A DNA stretch of 64,000 bases from Cytophagales bacterium UBA2561 (GTDB lineage: Bacteria; Bacteroidota; Bacteroidia; Cytophagales; Thermoflexibacteraceae). Under the pieces are notes generated by a model. It ran no database searches and was not told the DNA's origin. It worked only from the letters and a program-made list of their open reading frames with translations. The stretch spans positions 558,001 through 622,000 of the forward strand of contig DDLX01000028.1 of assembly GCA_002340355.1 (NCBI GenBank), written 5' to 3'. The position numbers were made by a program, and so were the translations under genes. Of this stretch, positions 16,677 through 25,770 are shown piece after piece (position 1 is the first letter of the stretch; every line of letters begins with the position of its first letter).

Positions 16677-18881
16677 ATGGAACGACTAATCATAGTCTCT
16701 AACCGTTTACCTCTATCAATTACCCGCAAAGATGGCAATATTTCTGTTACACCGAGTGTGGGTGGATTAGCAACGGGGATGAAATCCTTTTATAAATCCT
16801 ACGAAAGTCTTTGGGTCGGTTGGTCAGGCATCAACGAAGAAAACCTTTCCAATGAAGATAAAGCCCTGATAACTGATAAGTTAAGCATAGAGAACTGTGT
16901 TCCTATCCACTTAACTGAAGATGAAGTAGATAACTACTACTATGGATTTAGTAATAAGACACTTTGGCCTCTTTTTCATTACTTCACACAAAACACGAAA
17001 TACGTCAATAAATACTGGGATATTTATAAAAAAGTAAATGAAAAGTTTGCAGAGACTATTCTCGAAATCGTTCGCCCAGGAGATAGAATTTGGATACATG
17101 ACTATCATTTGATGTTATTACCTGAACTTGTTCGTGCCAAATCCCCTAAAGTACTGATTGGTTTTTTCATGCACATTCCATTTCCTTCTTATGAAGTATT
17201 TCGGGTTTTGCCTTGGCGAAATGATATTTTGAACGGAATCTTAGGAGCTGATTTAGTTGGTTTTCATACCTATGACTACGAACGTCATTTTATGAGTTGT
17301 GTTCGTCGACTGTTGGGACATGAAAGTGTATTTAATTTGATTCGTCTACAAAACCGCACGGTCAAAGTAGATAACTTTCCGATGGGTATTGATTATCAAA
17401 AGTTTAAGAAAACGGCTGAAGAACAACAATCCCGTGATATGCGAAGTCGTTCTACTTTCCAACAAGAAATTGACCGTTACTTTTTGGCAATGCCTGAACG
17501 CAAATTGATTTTGTCTATTGACCGCCTAGATTACTCTAAAGGAATTGCCCGAAGGCTCGAAGCCTATAATTTGTTTTTGAAGCGTAACCCCGAATATCTC
17601 AAGAAAATAACTCTAGTACTTTTGGCTGTTCCATCTCGTGAAGGCATTGACCAATACCAACAAATGCGAGAGGAAGTAGATAAACTAGTAGGGCAAATCA
17701 ACGGAAAATATGGTGATATTAACTGGATTCCAATTTGGTATTTTTATCGATCATTGCCATTTGATAGTTTGATTTCCTTATATAGTTCCTGTGATATGGC
17801 ACTAGTTACACCTGTTCGGGATGGAATGAATTTGGTTTCGAAGGAGTACATCGCTTGTCGAACCCAGCAAACAGGAGTATTGATTTTGAGCGAAATGGCA
17901 GGAGCTTCTAAGGAAATGGGAGAAGCATTGATTGTCAATCCGCATAACCGAAAAGAGGTAGCCAATGCTATTCGGGAAGCAATTGAGATGCCTGAAGAAG
18001 AACAGGTTAAACGGAATAAAGTTTTGCAAGAACGTTTAGAGAGCTATGATGTAATTAAGTGGGCACAAGATTTTATGAATAGCCTAATTAAGATGGAAGA
18101 AATTCAAGAAAAGCAACACGTAAAGCGTATTTCTTTAAGAATTGAAGGAAAGATTTTAGAACATTACCAAAATGCTGAGCAACGTCTCTTTTTAATTGAT
18201 TACGACGGAACACTGGTCAATTTTGTCAAGAATCCTGCGGATGCTAAGCCAGATGAAGAACTATATGCTATTATTAATCAATTAACTACCAATCCCAAAA
18301 ATACAGTCGTCATTATTAGCGGAAGAGACCAAGAAAGTTTAGGGCAATGGTTTGCCAATACCAAAGTCCATCTAATTGCAGAACATGGTGTTTGGATGCG
18401 AAGAGTTGGAAAGGATTGGATTGTGAATGAACCATTAAAAAATGAATGGAAAGAAACAGTACGCCCCAGTATGCAATTTTATGTGGACAGAACCCCTGGT
18501 TCTTTTATCGAAGAAAAGCAGTATTCATTGGTTTGGCATTATCGAAAATCTGATCCTGATTTAGGAATGATGCGAGCAGTAGAACTCAAAGACGAATTAC
18601 GAAATCTTGTCCAGAACTTAAACTTAGAAATTATGGATGGTCGTAAAGTAGTAGAAATCAAACCAATCGGCATTAATAAAGGTCGGGCAGCCATGCGGTT
18701 TATTGGTACAACAACTTACGATTTTATTTTAGCCGTTGGAGACGACCGTACAGATGAACACATGTTCGAATATTTACCCCCTGAAGCTCGTACTGTTAAA
18801 GTAGGAATGCAAAATACCCAAGCTCGTTATAGTGTTCAAGGAGTCTCGAATGTTCGAGAATTATTAAATAAATTTGACTGA
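16677..18881 (+). CDS. otsAB: Bifunctional trehalose-6-phosphate synthase/phosphatase
   Basis: 734 residues. The N-terminal GT20 glycosyltransferase (about 1-470) makes trehalose-6-phosphate from UDP-glucose and glucose-6-phosphate. It shows IIVSNRLPLS, SVGGLATG, WIHDYHLMLLPE, DRLDYSKGI and TPVRDGMNLVSKEY. The C-terminal HAD phosphatase (about 500-734) has LFLIDYDGTLVNF with the nucleophilic Asp, VIISGRD, and VGDDRTDEHMF; it would dephosphorylate the product to trehalose. This fused order is common in Bacteroidota. It is monocistronic and supplies an osmoprotectant. Confidence 0.93.
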   Translation: MERLIIVSNRLPLSITRKDGNISVTPSVGGLATGMKSFYKSYESLWVGWSGINEENLSNEDKALITDKLSIENCVPIHLTEDEVDNYYYGFSNKTLWPLFHYFTQNTKYVNKYWDIYKKVNEKFAETILEIVRPGDRIWIHDYHLMLLPELVRAKSPKVLIGFFMHIPFPSYEVFRVLPWRNDILNGILGADLVGFHTYDYERHFMSCVRRLLGHESVFNLIRLQNRTVKVDNFPMGIDYQKFKKTAEEQQSRDMRSRSTFQQEIDRYFLAMPERKLILSIDRLDYSKGIARRLEAYNLFLKRNPEYLKKITLVLLAVPSREGIDQYQQMREEVDKLVGQINGKYGDINWIPIWYFYRSLPFDSLISLYSSCDMALVTPVRDGMNLVSKEYIACRTQQTGVLILSEMAGASKEMGEALIVNPHNRKEVANAIREAIEMPEEEQVKRNKVLQERLESYDVIKWAQDFMNSLIKMEEIQEKQHVKRISLRIEGKILEHYQNAEQRLFLIDYDGTLVNFVKNPADAKPDEELYAIINQLTTNPKNTVVIISGRDQESLGQWFANTKVHLIAEHGVWMRRVGKDWIVNEPLKNEWKETVRPSMQFYVDRTPGSFIEEKQYSLVWHYRKSDPDLGMMRAVELKDELRNLVQNLNLEIMDGRKVVEIKPIGINKGRAAMRFIGTTTYDFILAVGDDRTDEHMFEYLPPEARTVKVGMQNTQARYSVQGVSNVRELLNKFD

Positions 18882-19008
18882 TTTGTTGCATAACTTCTAA
18901 AAAAAAATTACATTTGGAGACTTATTTGATGACAACCCTATGTTTGTTATAGCCTTGCGATTGAGTAAAAAACGTCACCGAAAATGAAAAGCCTGTTATT
19001 AGATAAGT

Positions 19009-19047
19009 AAAAACCTATAAAGTGTAAATAACTTTATAGGTTTTTTT
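19009..19047 (+). terminator. Intrinsic terminator between otsAB and glmS
   Basis: AACCTATAAAGT (19012-19023) pairs with ACTTTATAGGTT (19031-19042) over a 7-base loop, followed by a T run. A-rich sequence on the other side means it could work in both directions between the converging genes. Confidence 0.8.
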
Positions 19048-19171
19048 ATTGTTCATTCTTGTTATATCAATCTGTATGCTTATGTGTAGGACAAAGGATA
19101 ATTTAAAAATTACAATAATCAGGTATTTAACACTCCAAGACTTCTAAACTCTTAGAGCGTTTTTTTATGAT

Positions 19172-21013
19172 TTATTCAACTGTTACCGACTTAGCTAAAT
19201 TACGGGGTTGGTCAACATTACAACCTCGCATAATTGCAATATGATAAGATAATAATTGGAATGGAATAACAGTTAAAAGTGGAGTTAGAACGTCATAAGT
19301 TGCAGGAACTTCAATCACATAATCCGCCATTTTTGGAATCAAATCATCCCCCTCCGTAACAATAGCAATCACTCGTCCTTTGCGCGCCTTCACTTCTTGA
19401 ATATTTGATACGATTTTTTCATACGAATTGTCTTTAATGGCGATAAATAACACAGGCATTGCCTCGTCAATTAAAGCAATAGGACCATGTTTCATTTCAG
19501 CAGCAGGATAACCTTCGGCATGAATGTAAGAGATTTCTTTGAGTTTCAAAGCTCCCTCTAATGCTACAGGGAAATTATAACCACGCCCCAAATATAAGGC
19601 ATTTTCAGCGTGTTGCATTTCTGAAGCAATATCTTTAATATGGTCATTGAGCTGTAAAATTTTCTCAATTTTGGCTGGAATAGTTTCTAATTCATAGAGT
19701 AATTCGGAGAATTGAGTATCCGAAATATTCCCTCTTTTGCGTCCTATCATCAATGCCATCATCGTTAGAACGGTAACTTGAGCGGTAAAGGCTTTCGTAC
19801 TAGCTACTCCAATTTCGGGACCCGCATGAGTATATGCTCCTTCGTGTGTAGTTCGTGCAATGGAAGAACCAACTACATTACAAACTCCAAAAATAGTTCC
19901 ACCTTCTTTTTTGGCTAATTCGATAGCAGCTAAGGTATCGGCTGTTTCCCCTGATTGAGAAATAGCAATGAAAGAATCTTTAGCATGAACAATTGGGTTT
20001 CGATACCGAAATTCCGAAGCGTATTCTACTTCAACAGGAATTCGAGCCAACTCCTCAAAAATATATTCGGCGACTAATCCCGCATGCCAAGATGTCCCAC
20101 ACCCCAACATAATTATTCGTTGACTATTCAGGAGATGCTCTAAATATTTATTAATTCCTCCAAGTTGTAAATGCCCTGTTTCAGCATTCAACCGCCCTCT
20201 CATACAATCATGTACAGAATTAGGTTGCTCATGAATTTCTTTAAGCATAAAAGAATCAAATCCACCTTTCTCAATAGATTCTAATTCCATTTCTAAATGG
20301 GTAACATAAGGCGTAGTAGGCTTATTACCTATATCTTTTATTTGCAAACTATTCGGTTTAATAACTGCAATTTCATGATCATTCAAATAAACTACATCTT
20401 GTGTATATTCGATAATTGGAGTTGCATCAGAAGCCAAGAAAAATTCCTGACTATTTCGTCCCACACCAATCACCAAAGGGCTACTTTTTCGGGCAGCAAT
20501 CAACTGCTTTGGATTTTCGGCGGATATCACAATAATCGCATACGCCCCAATCACTTCAGTCAAGGCAATGCGGACAGCTTCTTCAAGCTCACATTGATTA
20601 TCTATTTGAATTTGTTCAATAAAATGAATGAAAACTTCAGTATCTGTATCACTGATAAACTCATGTCCTCGAAGGATTAATTTTTGTTTCAGAACCGCAT
20701 AATTTTCAATAATTCCATTGTGAATCATGACAAGTTTCCTATCTGCACTAAAATGAGGATGTGCATTTGTATCATTGGGTTCGCCATGCGTTGCCCAGCG
20801 AGTATGCCCAATACCAACTGTACTTTTAACATTGGCATCTCCCATAAATTCCTCTAAATCAGATACCTTTCCTTGTTTTTTATAGACACTTAATGACCCA
20901 TTCATCAATGCAATTCCCGCACTATCATAACCTCGGTATTCGAGTCGTTTGAGTCCTTTGATAATAATGGGAAACGCCTCTTGTTCCCCGAGATAGCCAA
21001 CTATTCCGCACAT
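19172..21013 (-). CDS. glmS: Glutamine--fructose-6-phosphate aminotransferase (isomerising)
   Basis: 613 residues, full length. It makes glucosamine-6-phosphate from fructose-6-phosphate and glutamine, the entry to peptidoglycan and LPS amino sugars. MCGIVGYLG gives the catalytic Cys2 of the class II glutaminase domain (about 1-240), with GHTRWATHG and HNGIIEN. Two SIS sugar-isomerase domains follow (about 290-430 and 460-600), including GCGTSWHAG, SQSGETADT and the C-terminal PRNLAKSVTVE. No glmS ribozyme was recognised in the leader. Monocistronic. Confidence 0.96.
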   Translation of the reverse strand: MCGIVGYLGEQEAFPIIIKGLKRLEYRGYDSAGIALMNGSLSVYKKQGKVSDLEEFMGDANVKSTVGIGHTRWATHGEPNDTNAHPHFSADRKLVMIHNGIIENYAVLKQKLILRGHEFISDTDTEVFIHFIEQIQIDNQCELEEAVRIALTEVIGAYAIIVISAENPKQLIAARKSSPLVIGVGRNSQEFFLASDATPIIEYTQDVVYLNDHEIAVIKPNSLQIKDIGNKPTTPYVTHLEMELESIEKGGFDSFMLKEIHEQPNSVHDCMRGRLNAETGHLQLGGINKYLEHLLNSQRIIMLGCGTSWHAGLVAEYIFEELARIPVEVEYASEFRYRNPIVHAKDSFIAISQSGETADTLAAIELAKKEGGTIFGVCNVVGSSIARTTHEGAYTHAGPEIGVASTKAFTAQVTVLTMMALMIGRKRGNISDTQFSELLYELETIPAKIEKILQLNDHIKDIASEMQHAENALYLGRGYNFPVALEGALKLKEISYIHAEGYPAAEMKHGPIALIDEAMPVLFIAIKDNSYEKIVSNIQEVKARKGRVIAIVTEGDDLIPKMADYVIEVPATYDVLTPLLTVIPFQLLSYHIAIMRGCNVDQPRNLAKSVTVE

Positions 21014-21304
21014 AATTCACTAAATTTGTTAAAGAAAAAATAAAGGTAGTCTTACAGGAGCAAAACTGTCTCTTGTGTTCTTAATAAAACCGTATTTCTC
21101 AAAAAAAATTTCGTTTTCTCAGGCAATGTTACTAAGAAAATCACATGCAAATATAAAGATTAAGGCTTTTTAACGTTAACTCAGAAGGGAAACACGCCAT
21201 TCGCTAAATTGATTTTTTTCCATAAAAAATAAGACCTAAACACCTATTTTCCGTATGTAATGAATGTTTAGGTTGATTTTACTGCCAATACACCTCAAAA
21301 ATCT

Positions 21305-23122
21305 ATGATATTGCTTCTCGTTTATTGGACTTATGTAACAGTTCTTTTGTTAATATATGGAGTCCTATTTGAACAAATTCTGCAGTCTATTTTTTTTCCA
21401 AAAAAGCAATTCCAGAACACTCTTCGTCTTCATATTGCCTATACCTTTTTATCTGGTATCGTATTCGTTTCTATTCTGGCAACATGGTTTTCATTATTTT
21501 TTCGGTTAAACATTGAAATAAATGTAATTCTTGCCATAGGCGCAGCTATTGTACTCTTTAAACAAAAAAGACAAATTTTTAATCGTTTCTGGAGGGTTTA
21601 TCAAGAAGTACGAGAGACTCCTATTTTTTTAAAATGTATTTTTTTATTAGCCATTTTTATAGCTAATTCGGGCAGTTGTATTGATTCTATTTGGAATTTT
21701 GATCATGCGATGTACTATGTCCAATATGTCAAATGGATTGAAAATTATGCTGTTGTACCAGGATTAGGAAATCTTTGGGGACAATTTGGTTATAACTCTA
21801 CTTGGCATATTTTGACCGCTATTTTTAGTTTTTCATTCTTGGGAAATGGATTAAAATTCAATGATTTGAATGGCTTATTTTGGCTTTTTCTGGTAATACG
21901 CTCCTTGTATGGTTTGCATGGTATTTTACAAAAAAAAGAACGATTTTCAGACTATTTTGCTGTGTTTATGCCTCTTCCAATTTACATTATGCGCTATTAT
22001 TTCAATGCTGCCTTTACTGATTTTGCCATTATTTGCCTGATTTTCTTACTCTTGACTCTGACTATTGAAAGTATTGAAAATCAAACTTGGGGTAAAGTCA
22101 ATTTGCCTAATATTTTGATTGGTATTTTTTGCTTTTTTACTGTTACAGTCAAGTTATCTGCCGCACCAATTATGTGCCTCACTTTTGCGCTTATTGGCTA
22201 TTTAATTTTAACTAAAAAGTTTATTGCCATCTCAAAAGCGAGTGGTATTATTTTATTACTCCTGATTCCTTGGTTAATAAGGTATTATATTTTGTCAGGT
22301 TTTTTAGTTTTTCCATTTCACCAAATCGACTGGTTCAACCCTGATTGGAAAGTAGATATAGGAATGAGCCATTATTTTCAAAAGGAAATAGAAGCTCGTT
22401 CCAAAATCCGAAATTTTCAATATGGTATTGAAGAGGTTATTCAATTACCTTATGAAGAATGGATTCCTAAATGGTTCGACCACATGAAATATTACGAACA
22501 ATATTTGATTGTATTTTTTGTAATAAGTTGGGTCACTTTTAATTTATTTTTTTTATATAAAATATTAAAAACCAAAAAATTATCTCAGAACTTCATACTA
22601 ATCTTTGGGACATTATGGGCGGGGCTTTTGTTCTGGTTTCTGAAAGCACCTGACCCTCGTTTTGGTTATGCGTGGTTATTTGCCAGTTTATTTTTTGTGG
22701 CTTCTTTTATCCTTAAAAATTTACTTTTTCATATTCAAAAAATTCCTCTCATCCTATCCATCATTTTCGGTTTATGGGCAGTAAAAGTATCGTATGATAG
22801 TCTTAATGAGCTTTATTATTTCGCTGGAACGCGGTTTGAGTTCAATGAGAAATTTGACGTTTTTCATGATAAGAAACAACATCAGGAAGTCTTAAATATC
22901 ATCTTTGGAAAAACGCCTAAAACCTATGAAGTCCCTATGAATCAATATCAAATTGGGGGTATTATTTTTTATTTCCCTAAATATCGAGATGTTCATAATA
23001 AAATGCTCTGTTGGGATGCTCCTCTACCCTGTTATGCCCATGATTTAACAAATTATATCGAACTTCGAGGAAAAAACTTACAAGAAGGTTTCCGTCTCAA
23101 AAGTACCTCTTTATCTAAATAA
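21305..23122 (+). CDS. Polytopic membrane protein, glycosyltransferase-like layout
   Basis: 605 residues with roughly a dozen hydrophobic segments, beginning at residue 1 and alternating with short aromatic loops. There is a larger non-hydrophobic part near 355-390 and a C-terminal soluble tail rich in Tyr and Cys. The layout resembles large membrane proteins of unknown function of the LIC_10190 type and GT-C glycosyltransferases, but I see no clear Asp-Glu catalytic loop. It is followed 4 bp later by the PorP/SprF gene, so the two are probably co-transcribed. The function is not known. Confidence 0.6.
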   Translation: MILLLVYWTYVTVLLLIYGVLFEQILQSIFFPKKQFQNTLRLHIAYTFLSGIVFVSILATWFSLFFRLNIEINVILAIGAAIVLFKQKRQIFNRFWRVYQEVRETPIFLKCIFLLAIFIANSGSCIDSIWNFDHAMYYVQYVKWIENYAVVPGLGNLWGQFGYNSTWHILTAIFSFSFLGNGLKFNDLNGLFWLFLVIRSLYGLHGILQKKERFSDYFAVFMPLPIYIMRYYFNAAFTDFAIICLIFLLLTLTIESIENQTWGKVNLPNILIGIFCFFTVTVKLSAAPIMCLTFALIGYLILTKKFIAISKASGIILLLLIPWLIRYYILSGFLVFPFHQIDWFNPDWKVDIGMSHYFQKEIEARSKIRNFQYGIEEVIQLPYEEWIPKWFDHMKYYEQYLIVFFVISWVTFNLFFLYKILKTKKLSQNFILIFGTLWAGLLFWFLKAPDPRFGYAWLFASLFFVASFILKNLLFHIQKIPLILSIIFGLWAVKVSYDSLNELYYFAGTRFEFNEKFDVFHDKKQHQEVLNIIFGKTPKTYEVPMNQYQIGGIIFYFPKYRDVHNKMLCWDAPLPCYAHDLTNYIELRGKNLQEGFRLKSTSLSK

Positions 23123-23126
23123 AACT

Positions 23127-24149
23127 ATGAAAAAAGTTAGCTTATTTTCTTTTTTTATCTGGCTTTCTTTACAGGTAGTGTTGGCACAAGACCTACAATT
23201 TACTCAGTTTCATCGTTTGCCTGCTTGGATTAATCCAGCTCTAACAGCAACTTCTGGAGCAGAATTTCAGGTTTCAACCCATAACCGAATTCAATGGCGA
23301 GGATTAGATAAAGGCTATACCACTTTATCGGCTGGTTTTGAATATAATCACATCAATAATTTGAGTTTTGGCGTACTTATAGTACAAGATAATATTTTAG
23401 GGCAAGCATGGCAAAAATCAGGCAATATGCTACCCTTTGGAAGTGGTTTCTCAACCACAAGCTTAATGCTTACAGGAGCTTATGGTGTATCTCTAGGACG
23501 AAAATCGCCTTGGTTTTTGCAGTGGGGTATGGCTGGAATTTTTAATCTGTATAGTCTCGAACAGGAAGTTATCTGGAGTCAAGATATCCAATCAGGTAAA
23601 ACTTCTACCTTATCTTACCAACGTAATATTTTAGACTTTGGAGGAGGTTTTATGTTTTCTAATCAAAAAGTCTGGTTTGGAATAGCTGGGCATCATTTCA
23701 TGCAACCTAAAAACGGGTTTAGCTCTGATAATCAATTAGTTATTCCTTTAAAAATTTCTACTCACTTTGGTGGTAAATTTCCACTAGACCACTATGGAGA
23801 GGTCTCTTTATTGACCAATGTTCTATACAAAAAACAAGGAAAATCACACCAAGGAGAGTTGAATGCTTCAGTGATGTTTTCGAGAGTTTTATTAGGTATG
23901 GCATATCGTGGGTTGCTTGCACCCAGAGCTAGTACCAACGGCGCACTCAATCAAGATGCCTTAGCATTTATGGCAGGATTCCATTTGCAAAACGACCGTA
24001 GAAGCCGTCCAAAAAATTTATCTTTAGTCTATAGTTATGACTTAACAGTATCCGAATTACGCCGAAATTCGCAAGGAAGTCATGAAATTTCGTTAATTTA
24101 TAATTGGACAGTTTCCCAAAATCGAAGCGTACTTTGTCCTACTTTTTAG
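23127..24149 (+). CDS. PorP/SprF-family outer-membrane protein (type IX secretion/gliding group)
   Basis: 340 residues. Signal peptide of about 20 residues ending VVLAQ, then the family hallmark QFTQFHRLPAWINPALTAT. The remainder is alternating beta strands with aromatic girdles, ending in an aromatic strand, as expected for a 14-16-strand outer-membrane barrel. Family members work with type IX secretion, gliding motility adhesins or as attachment anchors. Usual partners with PKD repeats or gldK-N genes are not nearby, so this is one of the scattered paralogues. Probably an operon with the membrane protein upstream. Confidence 0.85.
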   Translation: MKKVSLFSFFIWLSLQVVLAQDLQFTQFHRLPAWINPALTATSGAEFQVSTHNRIQWRGLDKGYTTLSAGFEYNHINNLSFGVLIVQDNILGQAWQKSGNMLPFGSGFSTTSLMLTGAYGVSLGRKSPWFLQWGMAGIFNLYSLEQEVIWSQDIQSGKTSTLSYQRNILDFGGGFMFSNQKVWFGIAGHHFMQPKNGFSSDNQLVIPLKISTHFGGKFPLDHYGEVSLLTNVLYKKQGKSHQGELNASVMFSRVLLGMAYRGLLAPRASTNGALNQDALAFMAGFHLQNDRRSRPKNLSLVYSYDLTVSELRRNSQGSHEISLIYNWTVSQNRSVLCPTF

Positions 24150-24183
24150 GCTATTTCTTTAATATTAAGCTTTTTACAAAAAC

Positions 24184-24927
24184 TTACGCCATTACTAAAT
24201 TAGTATTTTTAACTACTAAGGATGTAGCCTTTTCTACTTCAGGAAGTGATTCATACAATTGACGATAAGATTCAATAACAAAATATTGTGCTTGATAACG
24301 ATCTTTGATATATGGAAAAGATAAAATATGTTCTACATTAAACGGGAAACGATTTGGCTTCGAGTCTTCCAAACAATAGACTGACTCACCACTAGATGAT
24401 AAAATACCCGCTCCGTAAATCTTCAATCTTTGCCCTTTTTCCTGAATTAACCCAAATTCAACAGTGTACCAATATAAACGAGCAATCAATTCAATAGCTG
24501 TCGGATTTTTGATGAATCGAAGTGCAACTTTACTCAAGCCACTCAAAAAATCACAAAAATCTGAGTTTGTTAGTAAAGGCACATGCCCAAAAACATCATG
24601 AAACATATCAGGTTCTTCAAGATAATTTAGTTCTTCTAACTTTCTAAACCACGTAGCTGCAGGAAATTTTCGGTTAGCTAATAATTCAAAGAACGGTTGA
24701 TTATCAATTAGTCCAGGAACAGCAACAACTTCCCAACCTGTAATCTTTCGGAGTCTAGCGTTCAGTTCATCAAAATTCGGAATTTGCGCTCTTGAAAACT
24801 GAATTGACTCTAAACCTTCCAAGTAGGCATTATCTGCTAAATTAGGGAGTAATTTCATCTGACGGTCAAACAATAACTGCCAAACATATTTATCTTCTTT
24901 GGTATAATTATCATATATTTGTCTCAT
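24184..24927 (-). CDS. phhA: Phenylalanine 4-monooxygenase
   Basis: 247 residues, the short bacterial catalytic form without a regulatory ACT domain. It converts phenylalanine to tyrosine using tetrahydropterin, oxygen and non-haem iron. The iron site is in EPDMFHDVFGHVPLL (two His), with the Glu in YWYTVEFGLI. The cofactor could be supplied by the folE product encoded at 59.5 kb, although pterin recycling genes were not seen. Convergent with the PorP/SprF gene. Standalone transcription likely. Confidence 0.93.
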   Translation of the reverse strand: MRQIYDNYTKEDKYVWQLLFDRQMKLLPNLADNAYLEGLESIQFSRAQIPNFDELNARLRKITGWEVVAVPGLIDNQPFFELLANRKFPAATWFRKLEELNYLEEPDMFHDVFGHVPLLTNSDFCDFLSGLSKVALRFIKNPTAIELIARLYWYTVEFGLIQEKGQRLKIYGAGILSSSGESVYCLEDSKPNRFPFNVEHILSFPYIKDRYQAQYFVIESYRQLYESLPEVEKATSLVVKNTNLVMA

Positions 24928-25109
24928 AATCAGTTTTTTAAAGTAAAAGTGTAAAAAATAAGTTTTTATATATTTGTTATACTAATAATTTTTATACAAA
25001 CAATCAAATTTAAAGCTCATTTTTTTACCTAAAACTATTATTTTAAACGAAGCATCCCTAAATTGCGGAAAATATTCGTTCGTTTGTCTATTTATAATCT
25101 TCTACGAAA

Positions 25110-25595
25110 ATGTATATTGATTTTGAAAAATTGCCTAGTACGGCAAGAGTATGGATTTATCAAGCTGACCGCTTTTGGAATGCTTCCGAAGAGATTGAGT
25201 TACATCAAACTCTACAAAAATTTACAGAAACATGGGACACCCACCAAGAACCTGTTAAAGGCTCTTATTTACTGAAGTTCAATCGTTTTCTGGTTCTAGC
25301 TTCTGATGATACTTTCAATGCTCCAAGTGGCTGTTCAATTGATAAGTCGGTTGGGCTAATGCGTGAATTGGGGAAAAAATATCAGATCGATTTCTTTAAT
25401 CGTACAAATATTATTTTCCGAAAAGGTGATCAATTAGAGGTGGCTAAAATGTCTGAACTAAAAGGAAAAATCTCAACTGGAGAAATTTCTCCTCAAACAG
25501 CCATTTTTGACAATTTAATACAAACCAAAAAAGACCTCTTACAGAGTTGGGAGAAGCCTGCTCAAGATACATGGCTGAAACGGTATTTCAAATAG
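25110..25595 (+). CDS. Conserved Bacteroidota protein of unknown function
   Basis: 161 residues, soluble, beginning MYIDFEKLPSTARVWIYQADR. Homologues in this phylum have often been labelled ABC transporter ATPase, but no Walker A, Walker B or ABC signature motif is visible, so that name is not supported. The pattern GSYLLKFNRFLVLASDD and SGCSIDKSVGLMRELGKKY recurs in the family. It has no signal peptide. It lies between phhA and the subtilase gene with its own hairpin terminator downstream. Function unknown. Confidence 0.75.
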   Translation: MYIDFEKLPSTARVWIYQADRFWNASEEIELHQTLQKFTETWDTHQEPVKGSYLLKFNRFLVLASDDTFNAPSGCSIDKSVGLMRELGKKYQIDFFNRTNIIFRKGDQLEVAKMSELKGKISTGEISPQTAIFDNLIQTKKDLLQSWEKPAQDTWLKRYFK

Positions 25596-25675
25596 TATCA
25601 ATCTTTGGAAATTATAAAAATTGAATACTATAATATATTGATTATAAAAGTTTTATAAGTTATTTTTCATATAAA

Positions 25676-25734
25676 AAACACCAACAAAAGTGCTTGAAAG
25701 TAAATTTACTTTGTAAGCATTTTTGTTGGTGTTT
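25676..25734. terminator. Strong bidirectional hairpin terminator
   Basis: A 20-bp stem (25676-25695 with 25715-25734, one G-U pair) encloses a further palindrome AAAGTAAATTTACTTT (25697-25712). It has A-rich and T-rich flanks and lies between converging genes ending at 25595 and 25771. Confidence 0.85.
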
Positions 25735-25770
25735 CTGCTATTCTACAGTATTTCAAATTCTCTAAGGCTT

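Noticed and set aside
20297..20680. 127-codon plus-strand ORF inside glmS
   Set aside because: It lies wholly antisense to the intact and strongly conserved glmS coding sequence.
25110..25595. ABC transporter ATPase label
   Set aside because: No Walker A, Walker B or signature motif is present in 161 residues; only the conserved-family identity is supported.
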